Below are positions 50,301-63,289 of a stretch of DNA of 64,000 nt, piece by piece. The position numbers and the translations under genes were made by a program. Numbering within the stretch: position 1 is the first letter of the stretch; every line of letters starts with the position of its first letter. Below the pieces are notes generated by a model. The model searched no databases. It worked only from the letters and a program-made list of their open reading frames with translations, and was not told the origin of the DNA. This stretch comes from Phycomyces nitens (Eukaryota > Mucoromycota > Mucoromycetes > Mucorales > Phycomycetaceae), in NCBI GenBank assembly GCA_022702545.1, contig JAHRBC010000007.1, forward strand, positions 1,426,001 through 1,490,000, given 5' to 3'.

Positions 50301-52479
50301 ATTGTACCCAGGAAACTGGAATGACTATTAGAAAGATACGTGTACGCCTTGAATATTTGTATAAAACCAACATGGCATGTTAAAATACAACAAAATGTTC
50401 AACTCTATATCACAGTAAAGAATATTGGACAGAATGATTATCACCACAGATATTTCCCTGCCATTCGCCTTTATATATATATATATATATATATGATTAA
50501 AATAAATTGCAAAGTTAATTAATCCAGGAAAGAATGAGAAAATAAGGAAAACAGAGTTTCAGAGATCAGGGCTGAATCTTGGAACGGTTTCGTAATTGAA
50601 AAAATGCGACCTATTAGTTATTTGACAAACTTCGAGTCACCGATTTATTGCTATTGATATTGCTATTGCTATTGTTATTACTATTGTTATTTGTATTAGG
50701 GAATATTGAATATATATATTTCAATTTACAGACGTCCTTTGCGATTCTTTTGTCGATTTATCCCCCAGAAAGAGACCAGGAAGATTTTTTAACCATCTCA
50801 TCGGCTTGAGAAAGACAAAAATAACAATGATCTATAGGCTAATGTATAATAGCAGCAATATCGAACCCAAACATTATCGTGTTCTTTTCTTCTCCCTTTA
50901 GAACAGAACCCCCCCTCACACTCTCTTTCTCTTTCTTTTGGTCCCCTTTGGGTGCCCTTGCGAATCTAGACTGAATTGAGAACATTGCAACAATGTTTAT
51001 ATATATCCGTCAAAGTATAACCTGTCAATCGAATCGATGAGATACTTGGAATATACCCTTGGTTGATAAGTAAAGATTTATACAAAACACCCTAATAAAT
51101 ATAAGGTTTGTGCAGAAACATAGTTCTCGATACTCCAAAACAGTTTCAAAGGCACACCCTATATGCAATATACTGTATTCAGAGTCTATACGGCTAATAC
51201 CTTTTATAAACCTACACGATTCATGATAACTAATCAGTCTCTTAAAGCTTACGATTAACCTGTCAAGAGCATAATGACTGCGCATGTAGGGAATATTAGG
51301 GCGTTCTTATAGTATTATATACTTTATAAACAAGGATTTGGGTCCAAGATCTAACGCCGTGAGGTTTTAAGCTTGTTTTAGTTCAGTTTAAATGCTGTGG
51401 GGTTCTTGCTCCTTGAATATTTGTATTTTACCAATTACCAAGGTGCAGAAAAAGCGTTCTTTATTGTATCTGATTATTTGTATAGCGTACCTTCCGGTAA
51501 CGTAAAGAAGATCTGCTCCTGTACGTCAAGAGCAAAATTTTCTTTCCTCCTTTTTCCTCCTTAATATCGGCCAGAAGCGAACACGGTAGTATTCTGTTTT
51601 TGCTAATGCAGGGAATATTTTGGTAGACGAATATAATGCACGCTTTGATTAATTTTATAGATCCAAAGAGAACCATTGACATACGCTACACAGACGTGAA
51701 GATTGATAGATAAAGATAAAGAGAGAAAGAGAAGAGACAAAATCAATTGTACAACATTTTTTAAACTTAAAGTGTGGTAAGAAGAATACAAACGTTCTAT
51801 TTTGCTGTTGATAGACATGTAATCTACGTACAAGTGCGTCTATTCCTTATAGTCATACACCACAATCTTATCTCTTTTATTTATTTTTGGTGTTCGAGAA
51901 CACTCTGCAGCCCAACCATAAAGGTTTGGTGTTTAGTAATATTCCTTTTTTTTCTCGTAATTCCACACCCTGTGAGATTTTGCTGAAATGATTGGCAAAA
52001 AACAACAAGACTCAATAAATGTCTGCAGACACAATAGCATATTACACGTTAATAAGCCCTGAATAATACACATCTCTTAATGTATATACACTTCTTTTCT
52101 TTTCTTTTAAAGAAAGAATGAATTTGTCAAGAGATTGAAACAACTTGGTTTTTTTTTCTAAAAAAAAATTTCATTGACGCGCTGTGAGAAATATAATTCA
52201 CAACGAATACACTTATTACTCCGACCAAGAAAGTCATCGTAACCCAACCAAAATCAGAGCAATTTTTTGTTACTTTCTTTTGCCTTTAAAAATCACAACA
52301 ATAACAACAACGACAATAACGACAATAACATAAAGCCCTCATTTCATTAGTTTACAAACGATTTTTTTTAAAAAAAACACGCACACACGCACACGCACAC
52401 GCACACGCACATTTCACCACAATCTGCCAGAATCTCTTTACGGAAGAACTATTTTCCCCAGATGACCAACCATTCCTCA
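47371..52479. other. 5-kb gene desert with small coding-like frames
   Basis: AT-rich with many TATA-type and A-run repeats. Two items stand out weakly. First, 47800-48090 reads MPKSNLKVQCFLKLPYSGTI and then, after an intron-like gap that leaves the frame wrong by one base, KDIYEMKNALMFVQWPVSRI. Second, a minus-strand frame at 50373-50083 (96 codons) is hydrophobic with clear Trp/Gly content (VIPVSWVQFSFLLLF, IPALWGYFFAITIFI). Neither is recognised or called a gene. Confidence 0.4.
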
Positions 52480-53491
52480 GAAACAAGTCATCATGGACAA
52501 TTATCAATCAACAATTAGAAGAATCATCAAACGCTGGAAAGAAACTGGTACAGCACGTCAAAGCCTAGACCAAAAGACCTAAAAAAACTCGGTACTACAA
52601 CATTTCCCTTTGTTTGAATGTGAGGCGCGCCATCCTTTCGAGAACCATGGGTATCACCAGCAAAATTTTGGCGCTCGCTGGTGTCATTGTACGTAGAAAG
52701 ACGGTTATCAACTATCTTTGGCCAAATGGATTTGCTTCTTATATACCAGTGTCCAGGCCAAGACTGATACCTGAACAGAAGAAGAATCGGCTTCGTTGGG
52801 CAAGAGCCAGGGCCAGTTTGACAGTCGAGGACTGGGGAAGGGTTATTTGGTCATATGAATCTAGGTTCATGGTAAAAGGGCAATGATTCTGACCCATCCG
52901 TGCTTCGTAAATCTGGAGAATGCTTTCAGGATAGACATATGCTTCAAGCTGAGAAGTTTGGAAAAAGGTTCAGTAATGGTGTGGGACTGCTTCTGGGCTG
53001 GAGGATTCGGGCCTCTAACCGTGCTTGATGACTCTGTCAATCAAGATGTGTATGTCAACTGTTTGTCCCAAGAATTCAACCCTTGGTATCAAAAACTAAA
53101 TGGTGAACATGATACCATCTTTACCTTCCAAGAAGATGGTGCCAGCTGCCATACTGGGTCCTACACAACATGGTGGAAAAATAGATGGCAAATCAAGCGC
53201 TTTGACTACTGGCCATCCCAAAGCCCTGATTTGAACCCAATTGAAAATGTCTGGAAAGCCATAAAAGGTCGTGTTGCAGAGCAAAAGGCATATATTAACA
53301 ATGTTAAAGATCTCAAGGCCTGTATTGCCGAGGAGTGGGAGAAAATGGACCTTGAATTTGGTGCAAGGCTTGTTGCAAGTATGCCTGATCGAATAAAGGC
53401 TGTAACTGGGGGAGTATCAGAAATGGCCGATATTAAAGATGATTTATTTTATATTTTAATAAAATATACATTATTGACTATTGGAATATAA
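52480..53491 (+). mobile_element. Tc1/mariner transposase, frameshifted
   Basis: A nearly full-length Tc1-like transposase broken into frames. It begins with a helix-turn-helix piece (STIRRIIKRWKETGTARQSL, 52505-52564), then NVRRAILSRTMGITSKILAL through VEDWGRVIWSYESRFMVKG (52617-52880), where the first catalytic Asp position is Tyr (WSYES instead of SDES). After two shifts (near 52884 and about 52965) it continues KGSVMVWDCFWAGGFGPLTV, FQEDGASCHTG (second Asp) and QSPDLNPIENVWKAIKGR (last Asp/Glu region) to a stop at 53491. Multiple stops in the first 130 bases. Terminal inverted repeats and a TA duplication were not found. Inactive; more recent than the fragment at 9.9 kb because it is longer. 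Confidence 0.85.
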
Positions 53492-54752
53492 AGTCTCGAG
53501 ACTTTACAATGAACAGATGAAAAGATATCTGCTAAAGAAGACAAGGTGTATATACAGACTCAAGTCTGTATCTACACTCATAATAACACGAGATGTTTTA
53601 TTAGCCATCACATAGATCAATATATATTTTTTATTAGAATTCATAAATCCAAATAGCACAATATATGCCAAGGCCAATCGTCATAATTAATAAAACGCAA
53701 CTTTTATATATATAAAAATACATTGGTAATTACTTTAACATTGTTGATTACATATTATCCGTGAGTTGGAAATAGCGAGAGAGATGGAAAAACAATAATG
53801 TTTGTAATATCAAATACAAAGAAGCCTTCTTTTTTCTTTTTTACCTAAACCACAAACATTGTTAGTTTTGGTTTATTACAAAAGTATTGGCCATTCCCTG
53901 GTCAATTGGATTCCGTGATTTTTTGAAATGAGAATACAAAAAAAAAAATCGAGATTTACACTATAACTTGTATTTTATTCTGGTCTATCTTTAACCAGTT
54001 TTTTTATTGTGTGTATACAGATACAAACATACATACATACATGTACACATACACATACATAAACGTATACATGTATATAGATATATTTAATACATTTTTT
54101 TTTCTCTTGTAAATAATAGTAATGGCAATGATGGTAGGAAATAGAGTCATAAAAGAGCAAGACGCCAAGAAAGAGCCAACAGAGTATAGAAGAAGTTACT
54201 AACAAGATAATCTATTATGTAATTACTCCTACACTCAACAAAATTTTCATATACAAATGTGTATATGTATATATACACATACATACATATATGGTGCTTA
54301 TCAAACGATGCATAGTAATATAATAATAATAATAGTAATAATAGTAATAATAATAGTAATAATAATAATAAGAGAAAACTAGACAACAAGTAAATCACAA
54401 GATAATAAATAAATAAATAAAATCACAAAAGTAATTTGGCATAAGAAAGAAAGAAAATACTAGTAGTTTGAAAAACGAGAGAAAGAGAAGGGCGAGTGAT
54501 TTAGCGAGAGAAATACACGCGTGCCAAATTATACAGATAGATATATAGATATACATACACACAAATATATGTTTATATACGTATGTGTATATATATAAAT
54601 ATAAATATATAAAAGAGATAGAGAGATAGAGAGAAAGAGAGAAATTAAAAGGGGTATAGTTAAATAGAAAAATAAATAAATCTGTCTAGTGATAATCAGA
54701 GTGTAGTAATGTTGGGTAAACAGAAATAACCATATAAAAGGAAAGAGAGAAA

Positions 54753-54792
<40 letters not shown>

Positions 54793-54813
54793 GTTTCTTG
54801 GAAAAAATTGGTA
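53492..54813. other. Microsatellite-rich region downstream of homeodomain gene
   Basis: No gene. It holds runs of TACA/CATA near 54015-54075, an AAT/AGT run at 54321-54373, and the GA run listed separately. These lie 3' of the homeodomain gene. Confidence 0.55.
54757..54790. repeat. GA dinucleotide microsatellite
   Basis: About 17 uninterrupted copies of AG/GA ending 24 bases before the homeodomain stop codon, so probably in its 3' untranslated region. Confidence 0.95.
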
Positions 54814-55497
54814 TTAATAATAATAGCAATGCAGTGCCTCTGGACTGGACTGAGCAGATGAGAATTGTGGTGATATTGTATGCAAGGGGATAGAAACACG
54901 GAGAGGAGGAAGCGAGATCTGTTCTGATTTTGTAGTCGTAAAAAGAGACGATGGGTGAGGTAAAGCTGCCTGGGTAGCACGTGGATAGGAGTACAACGGA
55001 TAGCTAAGAGCTGGTGGAGACATTGGTGGGGATAATGGTGGAGGTGGAAAGGAAAGATCGAGTTTTTGAAGATTCTTTTTGTGATGAGATCTGTCTCGCA
55101 TACGGGCAGACTGTCGCTTGTTTTGAAACCAAATTTGAACTGTCCTTGGACTCATGCCAAGCTGCTTACCGAGCTCTATACGAAGTTCTGTTGAGGGAAA
55201 GTATGTCTGGCTAAATACACGGTTCAGTACAGATAGCTGGGAAGGCGAGGCTCTCTTGCGTTTGACTTTGAGTGACCGAGTTACGGACTGGGTATTTGGT
55301 TGAGAGGGACCATAGTTATTGTCAGATGTTGGGTAGCAGGGCGGTGGACTGGTGTAAGATGGTGTATCGGTCAGAAATGAAGGTGTAGACAGTTTTCCGG
55401 GATACAAAAGATCCGAGAGTGGAGGTAAGGTATTGTTCCATCTAAACATTTTATTTTTCAAAGAGGTGGGATATCTTGTATGGTTAGAGTGCTGCAA
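54814..55497 (-). CDS. Homeodomain transcription factor
   Basis: 227-residue intronless protein with one homeodomain at about residues 77-135: KVKRKRASPSQLSVLNRVF, FPSTELRIELGKQLGMSPR and the recognition helix RTVQIWFQNKRQSARMR. WFQNKR with Gln50-like spacing is the typical fungal homeobox (Pho2/Yox1 style). Both flanks are disordered: N-terminal Pro/Ser/Thr-rich, C-terminal with PPPPLSPPMSPP and Ser/Pro-rich tail. A second start MFRWNN (55449) would give 211 residues and may be the real one. Nuclear DNA-binding protein; targets unknown. It stands alone, with more than 4 kb of gene-free DNA upstream. Confidence 0.9.
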   Translation of the reverse strand: MQHSNHTRYPTSLKNKMFRWNNTLPPLSDLLYPGKLSTPSFLTDTPSYTSPPPCYPTSDNNYGPSQPNTQSVTRSLKVKRKRASPSQLSVLNRVFSQTYFPSTELRIELGKQLGMSPRTVQIWFQNKRQSARMRDRSHHKKNLQKLDLSFPPPPLSPPMSPPALSYPLYSYPRATQAALPHPSSLFTTTKSEQISLPPLRVSIPLHTISPQFSSAQSSPEALHCYYY

Positions 55498-58400
55498 TGG
55501 TCAAATATAACTGCTTGAATAAGTACTTCGACAAGACAGTATATTTATATGAGTTTAATATTTCATATATATATATTTATGAGAGCGTGGATCTTATCAA
55601 TCAAGGGAAAAAAAAAGAGTCCCTGTTTTTCCTTGGGGTTGTTGTAGTTTTCTTAGTATATTCAATGTAAGGGAGCTTGCATTATACAGACTATTGACAA
55701 TCCCCTTTAACCTCTGGATTTCTCCTGGATTTAATATCCATAAATAGAAGAAGCACCATGTATATAATATGAAATAAAGCTTTGAAAGTTGACATGAAAG
55801 TTTATTGTTTCATCAAATTATATTGAATTGGTCGTCCTGACCTATGATACCAACATTTTAGGGACAATATGTATATATTACATTCACATTAGATCTTGGC
55901 ACATCTTGACCATTCTCCATATCCAAAATCAAAATCCTTGACAAGAATCCATATAATAACAATAACAATAACAATAAAAAATAAAAAATAACAAAACCTC
56001 TATAGCACAATTTGTAGACCAAGCAGGGTTCTCGTACGGCTATACAAATTAAGCGCCTGTGTTACATCGAAAGCACACCATAAAAGGGTTATGCGCTTTA
56101 CCAGATACCCTGAATGCAAAATAGATTGTGCCATTGTTGTTGCTGTTGCCGTCGCTGTTGTTGTGGTTTAAAGTTCGTTATCGGTTACCGTACTCCCCTT
56201 TCTCGATGAAAATTATGTCCTTTGTATTATTCTATATATTTATTTCTGATGAACGATGGTTATTTCACTCCTTTTTAGTTTGTTAGCTGGATTTTTCACA
56301 GGGCTCCTTAATGCCTTTCTTTGGTACCAGTCCATTATTTCATAATATTATTATTAATAACGATAATGATTGCAAGAATTATTATTGTTATTATAAATAT
56401 TATTATTATTATAAATATTTGACTATTGAACTAAACACATTGGCCAAACTAATCCAGAATTGATTTAGCTTGTCAAGAAATGGGTATTTAGAATCCTGGC
56501 TTTCTTTAATGATTGTAGAATTATCAATTGATTAAGTTTGTATTACTTGCAATATAAACATATTGTCAAATAGTTCATAGCATACATTTATACATATAAA
56601 AAAGTGCGCCATAAATGAGTTCAATAAAAATGATTTTGATCTAGTCCCCATGTACTCCGGTTTATTTATTACAGAAATGTTGCTTATTATGGTCAAGCCT
56701 AGCCCAACTAATGAGTATTTTTTTTAAAGGATAATAATAAGAAACCCAATTCTATTATTATTATTATAACTATTATAACCACTATATATATATAATTTGG
56801 TACATTTGCATCTTACTCCTTGTCAGATATTGTTGTTTTGAGATATGTTGTGCGTCAAAGGGATTTGACAGATTTTATGACTAGAGGAATATTAAATATT
56901 AAACACAGATTTGCAGACACACAGACACAGGTTTGTATGAATATAGTAATAAATATCATAAATAATAACGGTCAGTATGTATATACGTAAATATCTAGCT
57001 ACATACACATACACATCTATACACTTTTACACAAAAGTATATATATATATAAGGAGGGGATAGGAGGGGATAAAAAGGGTTGGAAGGAGGTAAAGAAGAG
57101 GGAGACCATGAAAAGTAGTAGAAGAAAAGAACAAGTAAGAAATAATAATAGAAAAAAAAAGTTATGCAAGACAATAATTGTCTGTGGTAAAATAGCAAAC
57201 ACATCTTTTTGCAGTTGTCAATTAAACCATAAAACCTTTGTTAGTAATAAACGAACGTATAAAGGTATATAGAATGAATGAGAGTGTGTTTGAGATTGAA
57301 TGGAAAGTTCTCGAAATATCTAATTAGAAGGATATTCAAGGTTTCTCTGGTAATACGTGCACAGTGCAATAATCTAATGAACCTTGTCTCTTATATCGGA
57401 CTATTTAGAGTACATGGATACCTTTGAATTAAACATGTATTATTGACTAAATTGAACGCACATTCTATGCACTAATTCGCATTTCTATTGCATTTCTAAA
57501 TCTCAGTATTCAAGGCATGGTAACCATTTATTCAAAATTTTCAAGACACTCACCACTATGATACCATGGTAACAAATCCCAAGGCTAAAAGAGATTTATT
57601 GACAAAAAAACAAGTCAGTTGTATGTTATGTTGAATAAAGATTGAATACCAGAATTCTCAAGAGTACCAAAAGTAGTATCAAATGGACTGTAACCCTGAA
57701 CGTATACATTGTTTCTTTATTAGTTGTGCATTCTCATCTTAATTATCTTTATCTTCAATATAAGTTGGATCTATTGAAATAATTTATTACAATATATATA
57801 TATTAAGGTGGTGTTCATATAATTTTTAATGTATGATAAATGAATAAACATCTATTTATTTGGACCCTGGCTTAATAGAATTGCAGTACATATCAATCAA
57901 TGCTTTTGTCGTGGCTGGATTCTACTTATCAGCCATTCTTTTTAAGGTTTACTATAATATATCTTGGAAATATTATAAAAAAAAGTATCAGTCGGCTTAG
58001 AAATCAGATATCTCTCGGGTGCAACCCTTTCCTGACTAAAAGAAAAGAAAAGAAAGTGTTCTGGAGCATCGATAAGTGTAAACAAATCACTGTTTGAAAT
58101 GAAACTCTTGATCGCATGTGTAGAAAAGTATATTTGCATGCAATTTTCTAAAATAAGCTTTTATTAGTATTAAAAAGAAGAAGAAATGAGTTGTTGTTAA
58201 GAGGAAATATAAATAAGGCTTTGCGCGGTAAACAGTATATACATATCCGGTTTTTTCTTAATAAATTTAATAAAAATATCTAAAATGTCCCTTGAGCTTG
58301 AACCATCAGTGCCAATATCTATATTTTCTAGTGGGCATGAAATGAGGAGTACATGTATATTTCACGAGAAGGAGGTGCTTAATTGGGTACAATTAAATAA

Positions 58401-60065
58401 ACAAGGGGAAAACAGTGGATTATTACAGCAACAGTTGGAATTCCAGTTGAAATGCCATCAAATGAATATAATAATACTTGGCCTACTGTTCAGAAAGACC
58501 CCCCTTTTTATCATTTCCACCTAGTCAGATATCTCTACATGGCGTCGCAATTTATTAAACTAGATGGGTAGATAGATATGTACCATTTCTGAACCATACA
58601 ATCCCCTTGGTAGCATTCATATATGTATATTTATTTATATTCTTAAAGAATATCCTTTGCAGCTTTATTGGTCATGACAGTCAAGATAGAAATTAAACTG
58701 AAAAAGTACACAAGAAAGAATGCTCAATATCCCATTTATTTGATGCATTTTCAATAAACCTTGTCAAATGAAATACACATTTGTCATGGATTTTACTCGT
58801 CTAATTATCCATATTACATTTACTCCCCATAAAATTGGCTCGCCATTTTGATGATAGTATTAGATGGGTGAAATTTTGAAAAAACATAAATGTACATGTA
58901 CTTTATCTAGGGAATGCAGCAAGGTCTGTCAAGATCTCCACCTGCATACTTATCCACAGACCTTGAGAAGCACATGTATCCCAGAATCTAACCGTGTCAC
59001 TTACCTTTTCTTCTTCTTATGACCACTAAAGCACTGCATATTCTCAAAGGGCACAAGTTTATATAAATGTGCGTGTATTTCTTGGAGTACTTTAAAATAT
59101 TATGGTGATATGTATCTACCGATTAATCCAAAAAAAAGTATACCTATACAGAATCCTGTAAAGCTTCCTTGAATTCCAATTAAGAAAAACGATAACCTAA
59201 CGTTTTGTATTATCGCAATTGGCTGCAATGACCTGTCGAGGTATCCTTGCGCACAAACTTTGACTTGATAGTCTTTACAATAATGCACATCTCCTTGGAT
59301 TTTTTTTATATTTACAAGGATTTAAAGATGATGATACTTATCAAAATATCCAAAATGCACGATAAAGTTCAATTAAGCTTATACGTTGTGTGAGGATCAA
59401 TCCGGGATCTGCAAAACAGTGCAACTACTCCCAAATTATGCTCTGGTATTATCTTTTTTGCTCGTAATCTTGCAAGAAATACAGTGGTAATCCAGAATAT
59501 TTATACATGAATCAAATAAAATCCAACTGTATATATGTTTTCAAGATTCCATAATAATATAATCCTACAAAATATACTTTGTGCTTTTGAACATGCACCT
59601 TTTTTTTTACAATCAATTCGCAAAATAGTCATCTCAGCACAAGGATACTCGATATTAATCGCAAAATGAACCTGCAGGACCGGTTGACAAGCCTAGAATC
59701 AGAGATAAAACTGACTATATAGTCCAAGAGGGGTTGTGATTATAGATCACACAAGAAAAATATATACAAGTCTGCCCTCTTTTTCCTTTCTTCTAAATGC
59801 TGTTTTTGAGCAGATCAATTGAGCAAAAAAGATCTCTGCCGTTTTTCTTCTTCAACCAAAGAAAAACCCATTTGAATATCGCTAATGGACGACAATGCTT
59901 CTCATCTTTCCCTCTAACCAATTCGTCATTATACAGAGAAAAAAATATTTATATTTTGATAACTTGATCGGAATTATACAGAAATGCAGAGAGTGAAAAA
60001 AAAAAGGCAAGTGGACATGCATGAAGGCATCAGAAAAGCTTTTTTGTTTGATTTGGGTTGATTGC
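55498..60065. other. 4.5-kb gene desert
   Basis: AT-rich, with ATT/TTA runs near 56340-56420 and 56740-56790. The best open frame is 58285-58524 (79 codons, starting MSLELEPSVPISIFSSGHEM), preceded by A-rich sequence at the ATG; it has ordinary composition for 55 codons but no known motif and no continuation. The left part should include a long promoter of the homeodomain gene; the right end is the Hsp70 3' flank. Confidence 0.5.
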
Positions 60066-62106
60066 TTAACGACGCTGGGAGTAGACGTGAGCGAAAGCAC
60101 GGGTGGCAGCACGCTTGAGCTTGGACTGGGCGCCCTTGAACTCATCAGCGGAACCATCCTCAGCAGAGATCTCCATCATCTCCATGGCCTCAGAGAGAGC
60201 AGTCTCGATGGCCTCACGGTCACCACGACGGATCTTCATGTTGACGTTGGGGTCAGAGACCTGGTTCTCAACCTGGTAGACGTAGGACTCAAGATCCTGC
60301 TTGGCCTGGACAACGGCCTCACGGGCCTTGTCGGTCTCAGCGTTCTTCTCGGCATCGTTGACCATGCGCTCGATATCGGCAGCAGACAGACGGGTGGAGT
60401 TGGAGATGGTGACATCAGCCTTGCGACCGGTGGTCTTGTCCTGAGCAGTGACCTTCAAGATACCGTTGGCATCAAGATCGAAAGTGCAGAGAAGCTCGGG
60501 GGTACCGCGGGGGGCGGGGATCAAGCCAGTGAGAGAGAACTCACCCAAAAGGTTGTTCTCCTTGGTCAAGAGACGCTCACCCTCGTAAACGGGGAAGGTG
60601 ACGGTGGTCTGGTTGTCGGAAGCGGTGGTGAAGATCTTGGACTTCTGGCAAGGGATGGGGCTGTTACGGGGGACAACAACGGCCATGATACCACCCTGCA
60701 TCTCAACACCGAGGGAAAGAGGGACGACATCCAACAACAACAAGTCCTGGGTCTTCTCGTTACCGGCCTGGTTGGTGAGGACGGCAGCCTGGACAGCGGC
60801 ACCGTAGGCAACAGCTTCATCGGGGTTGATGGACTTGTTGAGCTCCTTACCGTTGAAGAGGTCCTGGAGGAGGGACTGGATCTTGGGGATACGGGTAGAA
60901 CCACCAACGAGAACGATCTCGTCGACCTTCTTCTTGTCGATCTTGGCATCCTTGAGGACACGCTCGACGGGCTCAACGGTACCGTTGAAGCTGGCAGAGT
61001 TGATCTCCTCGAACTTGGCACGGGTGATGTTGGACTGGAAGTCAACACCCTCGAAGAGAGAGTCAACCTCGACGGTGGTCTGGGTCAAGGAAGACAAGGT
61101 ACGCTTTGCGCGCTCGGAAGCGGAACGGAGACGACGGAGGGCACGGGCATCATCAGAGATGTCCTTCTTGTGCTTGCGCTTGATCTCCTGGACAAAGTGG
61201 TTGACGAGGGTGTTATCGAAATCCTCACCACCCAAATGGGTGTTACCAGCGGTGGCCTTGACGGCGAAGACACCACCAGAGATGGTCAAGAGGGAAACAT
61301 CAAAGGTTCCACCTCCGAGATCAAAGATGAGAACGTTGCGCTCCTTCTTGTCGTTGGCATCGAGACCGTAGGCGATGGCAGCGGCAGTGGGCTCGTTGAT
61401 GATACGGAGGACCTCGAGACCGGCAATGACACCAGCATCCTTGGTAGCCTGACGCTGACCTATTTAACAGCATATAAGAAAAAAAGGAACTCTTTACTTG
61501 TCTAATACTATACTTACTGTCGTTGAAGTAAGCGGGGACAGTGACAACGGCCTTGGAGACCTTCTTGCCAAGCTTGGCCTCAGCAATCTCCTTCATCTTG
61601 ATCAAGACCATGGAAGAGATTTCTAATATCATAGTCACATCAGTAACAGTCGAAAAGTTTTTTTTTTTGGTTTGTTTGTTTACTTACCCTGGGGAGAGTA
61701 AGTCTTGGTCTCGCCCTCGAACTGAACCTGGATGAAGGGGTTCTCGTTCTGGTCGACGACGGTGAAGGGCCAGTTCTTCATATCGGCCTTGACATCAGGA
61801 TCATCGAAACGACGACCAATAAGACGCTTGGCATCAAAGACAGTGTTCTTGGGGTTCATGGCAGCCTGGTTCTTGGCGGCATCACCAACAAGACGCTCGC
61901 TGTCAGAGAAGGCAACATAGGAGGGAGTGGTACGGTTACCCTGCTCGTTGGCAATGATCTCAACGCGCTCGGATTCCCAGACACCAACACAAGAGTAGCT
62001 TTTTTTTAAAGAAGTATCAGCACCTCTTCATTGGAATCCTTGTCCTTTGATATACTTACGTGGTTCCCAAATCAATACCAATGGCACCTTCGTATTCAGC
62101 GGACAT
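60066..62106 (-). CDS. SSB: Cytosolic Hsp70, Ssb-like
   Basis: 618-residue Hsp70 chaperone. Minus-strand exons: 62106-62060, 61998-61688, 61622-61518 and 61459-60066. The ATPase domain has [58 protein letters not shown] and VGGSTRIPK. The substrate domain follows [12 protein letters not shown]. The protein ends [10 protein letters not shown] directly after the helical lid, with no GGMPGG-rich tail and no EEVD. That ending and the [20 protein letters not shown] and [12 protein letters not shown] blocks match ribosome-associated Ssb rather than Ssa. Codons are strongly biased to C/G-ending ones in sharp contrast to the AT-rich flanks, a sign of very high expression. Sits near an HSBP1 homologue. 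Confidence 0.93.
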
Positions 62107-62401
62107 TTTATTGTTTATTTGTTCAAGAAGAAGAAGGAAGGAAACAATGGCGGGCAACCGGGACTCGAAATATAAATCAATGAAAAAAAAATTGATCCAA
62201 GAAACAGATGTCCTGCTAAGCCTCCCTCAGGTCCCGTTCGCTTCGATTTCAAAAAAGAAAAAAAGTTTCATCTTCAAGGTTTCTCATAAAGAGTTTTAAT
62301 GACCGTTTGGCACTGTGGCAGTTTTACAAATCCTCTTGTGAGACCAAGCAGAACTTGATTTGTGTGTGTGTGTGTTGAAAATATAGCATTACAACCAAAT
62401 A

Positions 62402-63289
62402 CTATCTTGATCTATTTGGTCCAAGTTGATTGACTTGTCTTTCCAGCCTTTCCACAATCTCGGACCATCTTCGCCGTTCTACAGCCCGGACCTGCCGTAG
62501 CATCTCTTCAACTTCAGATAGACTCAACCCACGCTCCTGTTCGCTCTCTCTGATTTCCTCACCGGCCGTGACTGCTTGTAGCTCTAGTTCGGTCTGAGCT
62601 AATGTCTCGGCCAAGCGTATAGTGCAACTTCTCTCATCATCCAATGCCTTTCGAAGACGTTGATTCTCTGTCGACAGTCGGCTATTCTGCTGCATCCACA
62701 CCATCGCCTCATCAAAGTTACGCAATGGTTCAAGAGAACGTTTTTGGGTATATTCCCAGGTGTTGGGGAATTGAGTTGAGTAATCAATAACACTCTGCGA
62801 TCTCTCATGACGCAAGGGTTTGGAACGATTAAAAGAAAACTCAAGGGCCGGTGATTCAGCTGCAGGCTACAGGAACCAAATGATCTCAATAGCCATTAAA
62901 AAAAACAAAAAGAAAGGTGTTGTAAACCATCTGGCTTACCGTCAGTTGCATATTTGGCTCGAGGGGTAAAGAATAGTCAGTAGGATGTCTAGAACCCAAT
63001 AAGTTCAGGTGCCTTGACCATGTCTCGGTGGATCTTACTTTAAGAACTCTCTCGAGGGCGATGTTGGCGTAGGAAGACCATTAAAGGAGGCCATTGGTCT
63101 GTCAAAACACAATGAAGACGGCCGTGGTTTTGTAGCAGTGTCAGATTTGAGATTATTCATACTTTGCCGGCGTAGTTGATAGTTCTTGAGCTGGTATGAT
63201 CAATAGAGGTTAGATACTTTTGGCATCAAAATGGCTACTACCTTTTTCTTGCCAGCTAGCAAGAGTTCTTCTCGGGGTATAAGCGACAT
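62402..63289 (-). CDS. Coiled-coil protein of unknown function
   Basis: 237 residues; exons 63289-63242, 63190-63039, 62988-62940 and 62866-62402, all GT-AG. I do not recognise the family. N terminus MSLIPREELLLAGKKKLKNY is charged and helical; residues 25-110 are Ser/Pro-rich with possible phosphorylation sites (LPTPTSPSREF); from about 125 a heptad-like coiled coil runs almost to the end (NSRLSTENQRLRKALDDE, TELELQAVTAGEEI, SEVEEMLRQVRAVERRRW, ERLERQVNQL). Such architecture suggests a scaffold or cytoskeleton-linked protein. It lies between Hsp70 and HSBP1, same strand. Confidence 0.75.

Noticed and set aside
60021..61505. 494-codon plus-strand open frame, the longest in the window
   Set aside because: It is exactly antisense to the Hsp70 coding sequence. 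Long antisense frames arise from the codon bias of Hsp70 genes; its protein is low-complexity Gly/Leu/Val-rich and matches no family.
62145..62170. Minus-strand TTCGAGTCCCGG looking like a tRNA T-arm and B box
   Set aside because: The five bases before it (TATAT) cannot pair with CCCGG and no D-arm or anticodon arm was found upstream.
62107..62300. Possible heat shock elements upstream of Hsp70
   Set aside because: GAA/TTC triplets occur but not in three properly spaced alternating units; cannot be distinguished from chance.
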